From the NCBI RefSeq assembly GCF_900104385.1, contig NZ_FNJA01000001.1, positions 1,152,386 to 1,216,385 on the forward strand: a DNA stretch of 64,000 nt. Reading direction: 5' to 3'. Shown here in pieces: positions 7,741 through 14,782 of the stretch. Numbering within the stretch: position 1 is the first letter of the stretch; each line of letters starts with the position of its first letter. The notes under the pieces are model-generated. The model made no database searches. It was not told the origin of the DNA and worked only from the letters and a program-made list of their open reading frames with translations. Both the position numbers and the translations under genes were made by a program. The DNA is from Rhodoferax sp. OV413. Lineage in GTDB: Bacteria; Pseudomonadota; Gammaproteobacteria; Burkholderiales; Burkholderiaceae_C.

Positions 7741-9027
7741 ATGCTCAACGAAACCCATGATCCCTCACTGCATAGCTGGGTGGCGTCGGCCCAGCTGCCG
7801 GGCTGCGACTTCCCGCTGCAAAATCTGCCGCACGGCGTGTTCCGCCGCCAGGGCAGCAGCGAGCCCTGGCGCGGCGGCGTGGCGATTGGCGACGCCATCC
7901 TGGACCTGGCGGCCGCCCATGCGCAAGGCGTGTTCAGCGCCGCTGCCGACGGCGCGGCCCAGGCGGCCAGCGGCGCCAGCCTGAACGGGCTGATGGCACT
8001 GGGCCCGTCTGCCTGGTCGGCCTTGCGGCTGGATCTGTCGCGCCTGCTGCGCGAGGGCGCGCCCCAGGCCCTGAAGCTGCGCGCCTGCCTGTTTCCGCAG
8101 GCCCAGGCCGAGTACGCGGTGCCGGCGCAGATCGGCGACTACACCGACTTCTTCACCTCGCAGTACCACGCGCTGAATGCCGGCCAGATCTTCCAGCCCG
8201 CGAACCCGCTGCTGGCCAACTTCAAATGGCTGCCCATCGGCTACCACGGCCGGGCCTCCAGCGTGGCCATCAGCGGCAGCGCAGTGCTGCGGCCACACGG
8301 CCAGACCCGCGCGCCGGACGCGGCCTCGCCCAGCTTTGGCCCGACGCAAAAGCTGGACTACGAGCTGGAACTTGGCGTCTTCGTCGGCCCCGGCAACCCG
8401 CGCGGCACGGCCATCGCCATCGACGACGCCGAGCAGCATGCGTTCGGCCTGTGCCTGCTGAACGACTGGTCGGCGCGCGATGTGCAGGCCTGGGAATCCA
8501 TGCCGCTGGGCCCGTTCATGGCCAAGAACTTCATCACCAGCATCTCGCCCTGGATCGTCACGCTGGAGGCGCTGGCACCGTTCCGTGTGCCCCTGCCGCG
8601 CGAGGCCGGTGACCCCGGGGCCCTGCCCTATCTGCAATCGGCCCAGGTGCAGGCGCTGGACATCCAGCTCGAAGCCTGGCTGACCCCGCCCGGCGCTGCG
8701 CAGGCGACCCGCTTGTCGCGCACCAGCTACCGCCATGCCTACTGGACGGTGGCCCATATGCTGGCCCAGCACGCCAGCAATGGCTGCAATCTGCAGCCCG
8801 GCGACCTGCTGGGCACCGGCACCCAGTCAGGACCGACGAACGGCGAACAAGGCTGTTTGCTGGAGCTGACCCAGGGCGGCAGGACGCCGATCACCCTGGC
8901 TGACGGCAGGCAGCGCAGCTATCTGCAGGACGGCGATACGCTGACCCTGCGCGGCTGGTGCGAGCGGCCCGGCCATGCGCGCATCGGCTTTGGCAGCTGC
9001 GTGGGCAGCGTGCTGGCCGCGGCGTAA
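7741..9027 (+). CDS. fahA: Fumarylacetoacetase
   Basis: Hydrolyses fumarylacetoacetate to fumarate and acetoacetate, the last step of homogentisate (tyrosine/phenylalanine) breakdown; 428 residues, close to the eukaryotic FAH length. An N-terminal SH3-like domain of about 120 residues is followed by the FAH domain with YTDFFTSQYHALNAG, LPIGYHGRASSV, DYELELGVFVG, NDWSARDVQAWES and GTGTQSGP, which carry the metal and catalytic residues of the family. aagga precedes the ATG by 9 bases. Homogentisate dioxygenase is not in the window, so it could instead act on an analogous 3,5-dioxo acid from the pathway encoded by its neighbours. Likely cotranscribed with the porin gene. Confidence 0.93.
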   Translation: MLNETHDPSLHSWVASAQLPGCDFPLQNLPHGVFRRQGSSEPWRGGVAIGDAILDLAAAHAQGVFSAAADGAAQAASGASLNGLMALGPSAWSALRLDLSRLLREGAPQALKLRACLFPQAQAEYAVPAQIGDYTDFFTSQYHALNAGQIFQPANPLLANFKWLPIGYHGRASSVAISGSAVLRPHGQTRAPDAASPSFGPTQKLDYELELGVFVGPGNPRGTAIAIDDAEQHAFGLCLLNDWSARDVQAWESMPLGPFMAKNFITSISPWIVTLEALAPFRVPLPREAGDPGALPYLQSAQVQALDIQLEAWLTPPGAAQATRLSRTSYRHAYWTVAHMLAQHASNGCNLQPGDLLGTGTQSGPTNGEQGCLLELTQGGRTPITLADGRQRSYLQDGDTLTLRGWCERPGHARIGFGSCVGSVLAAA

Positions 9028-9091
9028 ATTTATGAAAAAAGTGGCTCTAGCGCATATTTAACCTGCGCCAGCAGCTATCAAACCAATAGCA
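9028..9091 (+). repeat. Comamonadaceae-type intergenic repeat, copy 2
   Basis: Fills the whole gap between the convergent fahA and EAL/HDOD genes. A well-preserved copy: atttatgaaaaaagtggctc, tagcgcatattta, then gcgccagcagctatcaaa and caatagcaa. Confidence 0.75.
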
Positions 9092-9092
9092 A

Positions 9093-10457
9093 TCAGGCAG
9101 CCGGCTTGGCGGGCGCTTCGCGCAAGGTATTTTCCGCCGCCCAGGTCCAGGCCTGGCCCGACAGCTCCTGCACCCGCGCTGCGCTGCCAAAGCCGTCGGC
9201 CTCGGCGCTGACGTCGCTGGCGGTCTGGCTTTCGACCTGCTGGGCGGTGCGCAGGTACAGGTACCAGGGGCCGGTCTGCTCCAGCAAGGCCTGGCTGGCC
9301 TCGGGCGGCAGGCTCAGGGTGGCGGCTACTTCGGCCGGCTCCATCTTCAGGATCAGGCCCAGCATCGAGGCCAGGCCCAGGGTGAAGAAGCGGCCGGGCT
9401 CTTTCTCGCCACGCTCTATGGCCAGCAGTTCCAGCAGGCGCGAACGCCACAAGGCCACCTCTTGCAGTGCCGACGACAGCTTGCGGCTGCCGGCGAACTG
9501 GGTCAGCATCAGCGACAGCCAGCGCTGCAAATCGTTGCGGCCCAGCATCAGCACCGCCTGGTCGATGCTGGCCACGCCGCCCAGGTGGGCAAAGCTGGCG
9601 CTGTTCATGCGCTGCAGCAGCCGCACCGAGACGCTGATGTCGCCCTTGATGGCGCTGACGATCAGAGCCGTATCGGCGCCGGACGACAGCTGGCCCAGCA
9701 GCTGGGAGAGCCGCCCCACCTCAGGCAGCAGCGGCGCCACCCGCTTCACCGGCGCCGCCAGCACCGGCGTCGCCAAGCTACCGCTGGCCAGGCGCACACC
9801 GCCTTGCAGGGCTTGCTCCAGGTCTTCCACGCTGGCCAGGTCGGTGGCGATCACCGGAATGTCTTTCTGCGCATCCGGCCGGGCGCTCAGCGCCTCCATC
9901 AGCCCGGCCACGCTCTGCTGGGCCGCAGGCCGCACCAGCGCGTAGTCGGGCTGGGCACCCAGGTCGTAGACCGGGTCCCAGGCCAGCTTGGCGCCGACCG
10001 CCCGGAACTGCGCGGCCACCGCGGCCACGGCCTCCAGGGCTTCGGGCGACAGCGGCTGGGCCGGGTCGAAGTCCAGGCCGATCAGCGTGCCGGTTTCGTT
10101 CTTGGGCACCACGGCATGCGCCAGCCAGGCCGCCGGCACGCGCGCGAAGCCGATGCGCCCGCCCAGCGCCACCAGCCGGGCCGACACCAGCACCGCCGCC
10201 ACGTGGGCCGCCTGGCCCGCGCTGTCGGCGTTACGCGCCAGGCTGTCCAGTGCTTTGTCGCCGATGCGGAACTCAAAACCCGCCACCTCTCCGCTGGACG
10301 CCATCAGCGGGCGCCGCGCGCCCAGCACCGTGGGCGCGGGCCGGATCGCCGGCATCACGACAGCGGGTTTTTCGATGGCAGGAGCCGGCGGCTCGGCATC
10401 TGGTGTCGGAGCCGACCCCAGGACTTTGGAAAGCGCGCGTTTGAAGAGGGACGTCAT
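9093..10457 (-). CDS. EAL-like/HDOD domain signalling protein
   Basis: Cytoplasmic signalling protein of 454 residues with the architecture of the YuxH-type family: a degenerate EAL-like N-terminal domain (about 40-225, including FEFRIG, LIGLDFDP and LAWDPVY, but without an intact EAL catalytic signature) and an HDOD domain (about 240-430, with SGADTALIVSAIKGDISVS, then LLQRMNSASF). Such proteins usually act as regulators of cyclic-di-GMP related or stress behaviour rather than as enzymes. No partner gene is adjacent; M20 peptidase lies upstream on the same strand after 81 bp. The function remains unknown. Confidence 0.82.
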   Translation of the reverse strand: MTSLFKRALSKVLGSAPTPDAEPPAPAIEKPAVVMPAIRPAPTVLGARRPLMASSGEVAGFEFRIGDKALDSLARNADSAGQAAHVAAVLVSARLVALGGRIGFARVPAAWLAHAVVPKNETGTLIGLDFDPAQPLSPEALEAVAAVAAQFRAVGAKLAWDPVYDLGAQPDYALVRPAAQQSVAGLMEALSARPDAQKDIPVIATDLASVEDLEQALQGGVRLASGSLATPVLAAPVKRVAPLLPEVGRLSQLLGQLSSGADTALIVSAIKGDISVSVRLLQRMNSASFAHLGGVASIDQAVLMLGRNDLQRWLSLMLTQFAGSRKLSSALQEVALWRSRLLELLAIERGEKEPGRFFTLGLASMLGLILKMEPAEVAATLSLPPEASQALLEQTGPWYLYLRTAQQVESQTASDVSAEADGFGSAARVQELSGQAWTWAAENTLREAPAKPAA

Positions 10458-10538
10458 GGCGTAGTAGGTGCAAATGGCATGCGTCCCACTTTATCGCTTC
10501 TGCCCCCGCTTGTTGAAAATTGTTACTTTCTCGTGAAA

Positions 10539-11951
10539 TTACGCCGCGGTTCGCTGGGCGGCGGAAATGGCCGCGCCGTCGTCGCCCAGGTCCCAGAACA
10601 GCCCCGCCATCAGCTGCAGCGACTCGCGGGCCACGCTGCCCAGCAGGTGTTCGTTGGGTGCATGCTGGGCGCAGGCCGGGTAGGAATGCGGCACCCACAG
10701 CGTGGGCTGGCCCAGCACGTCGGCAAACACGTCGTTCGGCAAGGTGCCGCCCAGGTTCGGCAGCAAGGCCGGCGGCTTGCCGGTGCTGCGGGCGATGGAG
10801 GCCAGCGCCCAATGCACCCAGGGGTTGTCCGGGTCTAGCCGGGTGGCTTCCATCAGTTCGCCGTTCTGCGTAACTTCCACATCGCCAAAGCCATGTGCAT
10901 CCAGGTGCGAGCGCAGGTGCTGCAGAAAGCGGCCACTGTCGCTGCCCACCACGTAGCGGATCTGGCAGTGCGCAAAAGCCTGGCCGGGAATGGCATTGAC
11001 CGGCGAATCGGGGTTGCCGGTCTTGAAGGCCAGCACTTCCAGGCTGTTCCAGCCGAAGACGCGCTCGGTGGGCGTCAGGCCCGGCTCGCCCCAGTCGGCA
11101 TCGACCTCGGGGTCGCCCGGGCCGCCACCCACGGCGATGGACTGCAAGGCCTGGCGCACGTTGTCGGGCAGGCTATCGGGCAGCAGCGCGGGCACCAGGA
11201 TGCGGCCCTGGGCGTCGACCAGCGAAGCAATCGCGTGGGCCAGGCGGATGCCGGGGTTGCACAGCAGCCCGCCCCAGTTGCCCGAGTGGTGGCCGGCCGG
11301 CCGCAGCGCGATGCGCAGGTCGAAATTGAAGCCGCCGCGCGAGCCCAGGAACAGCGTGGGCCGCTGGGCCGCCACGCGCGGGCCGTCGGAGGCCAGGAAT
11401 AGATCGGCCGCCAAGGCCTCGCGGTGCAGCTCGCAGACCTGGCGCAGGCCGGGTGAGCCGGTTTCCTCGCCCATCTCCAGCAGCAGCTTCAGGCTGAACC
11501 CCAGCCGGCCCTGGCGCGCGGCCAGCACCTGGGCCAGCGCGGCGATGTTCACCGTGTGCTGGCCCTTGTTGTCGGCCGTGCCGCGGCCATACCAGTGGTC
11601 GCCCTCCACCGTCAGCTGCCAGGGGTCCAGGCCGGCACGCCACTGGCTGGCGTGGCCGCGCACCACGTCGCCATGGCCGTAGCTGAGCACGCTGCAGCCG
11701 GCATCGGACTCGGCCCGCTCGGCAAACAAGAACGGGTTGCCACCGGCCACCGGGTTCGGCCATACCTGGCAGGCAAAGCCCAGCGCCTGCAGGTCGGGCA
11801 CGATCTGCTCCTGCAGATAAGCGTTCAGCTCGGGCGCGCGCGCGGCTTCCTGGCTTTCGGTGGCGTAGGCGACGCGGCGCGCCAGCACCTCGCGGAAGCG
11901 GCCATCGTCAAAAAAATCGGCGGCCAGCGCCAGGGCGCGTTCTCGGGTCAT
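10539..11951 (-). CDS. M20 family metallopeptidase/amidohydrolase
   Basis: Zinc-dependent exopeptidase or acylase of the M20 family, 470 residues, cytoplasmic (no signal peptide). Metal-binding and catalytic residues can be placed: H93 and D95 in YGHGDVV, D127 in GRGTADNKG, and the catalytic E162-E163 pair in EMGEETGSPG. A dimerisation domain interrupts the catalytic domain around residues 215-335, with HHSGNWGG at its start. Divergent from a LysR gene; the LysR-type palindrome lies 84 bp from its start codon, so it is likely part of that regulon. The substrate could be a dipeptide or an N-acyl amino acid. Confidence 0.88.
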   Translation of the reverse strand: MTRERALALAADFFDDGRFREVLARRVAYATESQEAARAPELNAYLQEQIVPDLQALGFACQVWPNPVAGGNPFLFAERAESDAGCSVLSYGHGDVVRGHASQWRAGLDPWQLTVEGDHWYGRGTADNKGQHTVNIAALAQVLAARQGRLGFSLKLLLEMGEETGSPGLRQVCELHREALAADLFLASDGPRVAAQRPTLFLGSRGGFNFDLRIALRPAGHHSGNWGGLLCNPGIRLAHAIASLVDAQGRILVPALLPDSLPDNVRQALQSIAVGGGPGDPEVDADWGEPGLTPTERVFGWNSLEVLAFKTGNPDSPVNAIPGQAFAHCQIRYVVGSDSGRFLQHLRSHLDAHGFGDVEVTQNGELMEATRLDPDNPWVHWALASIARSTGKPPALLPNLGGTLPNDVFADVLGQPTLWVPHSYPACAQHAPNEHLLGSVARESLQLMAGLFWDLGDDGAAISAAQRTAA

Positions 11952-12034
11952 GCGGGGTCTTTCACAGCTGGGGATGGAGCCTGAGAGTAGGCGCCGCCAT
12001 CACATCGCACAATTATTTTATTTTCAATATACCA

Positions 12035-12049
12035 TTGCCAATTTGGCAA
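12035..12049. promoter_or_regulatory. LysR-type operator palindrome between M20 and lysR genes
   Basis: Perfect 15-bp palindrome ttgccaa-t-ttggcaa in an AT-rich divergent promoter region, 15 bp before the LysR start codon. It fits the dyad type bound by LysR proteins (T-N11-A). A diverged copy lies at 12984. Confidence 0.65.
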
Positions 12050-12064
12050 ATCACAAAGGTCAAC

Positions 12065-12982
12065 ATGCACGCCCACCAATTGCAGGACACCGCGCTGCGC
12101 TACTTTCTGGAAGTGGTGCGCGGCGGCTCGCTGACCGAGGCCTCGGCACGCCTGCATGTGGCGGCCTCGGCCATCAGCCGGCAGATTGCCGGGCTCGAGC
12201 AGTCGCTGGGCACCGTGTTGTTCGAGCGCCAGCCGCGCGGCATGGTGCCCACGGCGGCCGGCGAGATCCTGGCCGCCCATGCGCGGCGTAGCAGCCTGGA
12301 CGCCGAGCACGCGCTGGAAGAAATCCAGGCGCTGCAAGGCCTGCGCTCGGGCAAGGTGCGGATGGCGATTACCGAGGGCTTTGCCAGCGCCTTTTTACCG
12401 CCGCTGATCATCGAGTTCCGCCAGCGCTATGCGCGCATCCAGTTCCAGGTGGACGTGACCGCGCCCGCCGAGGTGCCGGTGCGGGTGCGCGACGGCGATG
12501 CCGATATCGGCCTGACCTTCAGCCGCGCGCCCGAGCGCGACATCAAGGTCGAACACCGCCAGTCGGCGCCCATCCTGGCGCTGATGCACCCCGACCATCC
12601 GCTGGCCGGCAGCAAGGCGCTGACCTTGCGCAGCCTCAGCGCCTACCCGCTGGCCCTGCCCATGGCCGACACCACCTTGCGGCAGATGATTGACATCGCC
12701 TGCAGCCGCCAGCAGCTGCTGCTGGAGCCGGTGCTCAGCACCAACTACCTGGCCACCTTGCTGAGCTTTGTGCTGCAAGGCGGCGGCATCTCGGTGGCGG
12801 GCGAGGTGTCGGTGCGGCAGCTGGTAGCCGCGGGCCAGCTGGTGGCGGTACCGATACGCGACCACGGCATGGAGCTGCGCGACATAGAGCTGCAAACCCT
12901 GGCCGGCCGCACCCTGCCGCACGCGGCGCAAAGCTTCCTGGACCACATCAAGCTGCACCTCCCCGCCGAAACCAGCACTTGA
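12065..12982 (+). CDS. LysR family transcriptional regulator
   Basis: LysR regulator of 305 residues with an N-terminal winged helix-turn-helix (ALRYFLEVVRGGSLTEASAR, then LHVAASAISRQIAGLEQSLG) and a C-terminal periplasmic-binding-like effector domain. I start at the ATG at 12065, preceded by aaaggt; an upstream in-frame ATG at 12035 would fall on the operator palindrome. It sits between a divergent M20 peptidase and a co-directional Bug binding protein, with similar palindromes on both sides, so I infer it controls both and itself. The effector is unknown, possibly the ligand of the Bug protein. Confidence 0.9.
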   Translation: MHAHQLQDTALRYFLEVVRGGSLTEASARLHVAASAISRQIAGLEQSLGTVLFERQPRGMVPTAAGEILAAHARRSSLDAEHALEEIQALQGLRSGKVRMAITEGFASAFLPPLIIEFRQRYARIQFQVDVTAPAEVPVRVRDGDADIGLTFSRAPERDIKVEHRQSAPILALMHPDHPLAGSKALTLRSLSAYPLALPMADTTLRQMIDIACSRQQLLLEPVLSTNYLATLLSFVLQGGGISVAGEVSVRQLVAAGQLVAVPIRDHGMELRDIELQTLAGRTLPHAAQSFLDHIKLHLPAETST

Positions 12983-12983
12983 T

Positions 12984-12998
12984 TTGCCAATACAGCAA
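12984..12998. promoter_or_regulatory. Second LysR-type site before the Bug gene
   Basis: The sequence ttgccaatacagcaa resembles the perfect palindrome at 12035 (the first eight bases identical, the second arm changed at some positions). It lies just after the LysR stop and 82 bp before the Bug start codon. Confidence 0.45.
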
Positions 12999-13079
12999 AG
13001 ATAGCTTTCAAATTCTCTTATTGTTGCAAAGCTTGCTTGTTCCTACGATGGCAGCACTCCCCACTCTGCACGCCCCACC

Positions 13080-14066
13080 ATGTTTTACCCCACCCGCCTC
13101 CTGAGCGCCGTTTTACTGGCGGCTGCCGCCACCGCCCTGTTCGCTCCGTTCGCAGCCCAGGCCCAGGCCTACCCCAGCCGGCCGATCAAGCTGGTCGTAC
13201 CCTTCGGCCCGGGCGGCGCCACCGACATCATTGCCCGCACCCTGGGCGAGCGGCTGCAGGCCCGCCTGGGCCAGCCGGTGATCGTGGACAACAAGCCCGG
13301 CGGCAGCTCGCTGATCGGTGCCGATCTGGTGGCCAAGGCTGCACCCGACGGCTACACCCTGCTGGTGTCGGGCTCGTCTACCTACAGCGTGGCGCCGGCG
13401 CTGAAGGACCACATGCCGTATGACGTGAAGAAGGGCTTGACCCTGCTGGCCCTGGTGGCCAAAACCCCGCTGGTGCTGGTGGCCGGCCCGGCCAACAACG
13501 CCAAGAACCTGGCCGAGCTGATCGCCCAGGCCAAGGCTAAGCCCGACAGCGTTACCTACGCCACCTTTGGCGCGGGCTCGGCGCCGCACCTGGCGGGCGA
13601 GATGTTCGCCCACGAGGCCGGCATCCAGCTGCTGGCCGTGCCCTACAAAGGCAGCAGCCAGGCCGCCATGGCCTTGCTGGGTGGCGAGATCAGCGTGGCG
13701 TTTGACACCATTGCGTCGGTGGGACCGCACATCAAGTCGGGCAAGCTGCGGGCCCTGGCAGTGACCGATTCGCCGCGCTCCAGCGCCCTGCCCGATGTGC
13801 CGACGCTGGCCGAACTGCAGCTGCCCAAGGCCAGCTTCGGCGGCTGGTACGGCGTGGCCGCGCCCGGCGGCACACCGGCGCCCATCTTGCAGGTACTGGC
13901 CCGCGAACTGGCTGCCGTGATGGCCTCGCCCGAAGTCATCGAGAAGTTCAAAACCAATAGCCTGGAGCCTGTCTACCTGGACGCGGCGGCCTTCAACGCC
14001 AAGGTACAGTCGGAGATCGCCACCTACACCGCCGTCGGCAAGCGGGCGAACATCACGCTCGATTGA
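13080..14066 (+). CDS. Bug-family tripartite tricarboxylate transporter substrate-binding protein
   Basis: Second periplasmic Bug/TctC-type binder, 328 residues. Signal peptide with a hydrophobic core and a cleavage signal AQAQA; mature family motifs [20 protein letters not shown] and [18 protein letters not shown] are clear. No tctAB genes adjoin it. Position downstream of the LysR gene and the palindrome at 12984 suggests LysR control. The YitT gene follows directly; the frames even touch at an alternative TTG start, so the two are probably cotranscribed. The ligand is unknown. Confidence 0.92.
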   Translation: MFYPTRLLSAVLLAAAATALFAPFAAQAQAYPSRPIKLVVPFGPGGATDIIARTLGERLQARLGQPVIVDNKPGGSSLIGADLVAKAAPDGYTLLVSGSSTYSVAPALKDHMPYDVKKGLTLLALVAKTPLVLVAGPANNAKNLAELIAQAKAKPDSVTYATFGAGSAPHLAGEMFAHEAGIQLLAVPYKGSSQAAMALLGGEISVAFDTIASVGPHIKSGKLRALAVTDSPRSSALPDVPTLAELQLPKASFGGWYGVAAPGGTPAPILQVLARELAAVMASPEVIEKFKTNSLEPVYLDAAAFNAKVQSEIATYTAVGKRANITLD

Positions 14067-14089
14067 CCCTGGCCCTTACCCATTTACCC

Positions 14090-14716
14090 ATGCCCGCAGC
14101 GCCCGCCGATAGCCTAGACAGCAGCATCCCCCATTCCGCCACCGAAGACCTGCTGGCCCTGGTCAGCGGCACGTTGCTGGTGTCGCTAGGCCTGTCGATG
14201 TTCACCCATGTGGGCCTGCTGCCGGGCGGCACGGCGGGCATAGCCATGCTGCTGCACTACGGCACGGGGCTGAATTTCGGCCTGCTGTTCTTTTTGCTGA
14301 ACCTGCCGTTCTCGCTGCTGGCCTGGCGCCGCATGGGCTGGGCCTTCACCCTGAAAAGCCTGGCCGCGGTGGCCCTGCTGTCGCTGATGACCAACCTGAC
14401 CGGCCTGGCCCTGCACTACGCCGACCTGCAGCCGCTGTACGCGGCGATTGCCGGCGGGTTGGTGCTGGGCACGGGATTTTTGGTGCTGTTCCGGCACCGC
14501 GCCAGCCTGGGCGGCATCGGCGTGCTGGCCGCCTATCTGCAAGAGACCCGTGGCTGGCGCGCCGGCCACGTACAGATGGCGGTGGACATCTGCATCCTGG
14601 TCGCCGCACTGGTGATGGCCGACCCGGCGCGGGTGGCCTATTCGGTGCTCGGCGCGCTGGTGCTGAACGCGGTACTGGCGGTCAACCACCGGCCTGGCCG
14701 CTACATGGGCACTTGA
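14090..14716 (+). CDS. YitT family membrane protein
   Basis: Integral inner-membrane protein, 208 residues from the ATG at 14090 (an earlier TTG at 14063 overlaps the Bug stop and is possible). Six hydrophobic segments can be read, with the family-typical VGLLPGGTAGIAMLLHYGTG after the first. It is a single-domain YitT (DUF161) protein without the C-terminal DUF2179 domain of the Bacillus form. The function of the family is poorly defined; membrane transport is a guess. It follows a Bug gene and its stop borders a Comamonadaceae repeat. Confidence 0.82.
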   Translation: MPAAPADSLDSSIPHSATEDLLALVSGTLLVSLGLSMFTHVGLLPGGTAGIAMLLHYGTGLNFGLLFFLLNLPFSLLAWRRMGWAFTLKSLAAVALLSLMTNLTGLALHYADLQPLYAAIAGGLVLGTGFLVLFRHRASLGGIGVLAAYLQETRGWRAGHVQMAVDICILVAALVMADPARVAYSVLGALVLNAVLAVNHRPGRYMGT

Positions 14717-14777
14717 GTGCCAAATCGACCTCTGGCGCTTATGGAATCAGCGGTAGCTGCTACATAATCAATAGCAA
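14717..14777 (+). repeat. Comamonadaceae-type intergenic repeat, copy 3
   Basis: Fills the gap between the convergent YitT and Pat-like genes: caaatcgacctctggcgctt, then agctgctacataatcaatag and caa. Confidence 0.65.
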
Positions 14778-14782
14778 GCCAA

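Noticed and set aside
9462-10838. Long open frame antisense to the EAL/HDOD and M20 genes
   Set aside because: Arg/Gln/His-rich composition typical of antisense frames in GC-rich DNA, while the opposite strand encodes clear protein families.
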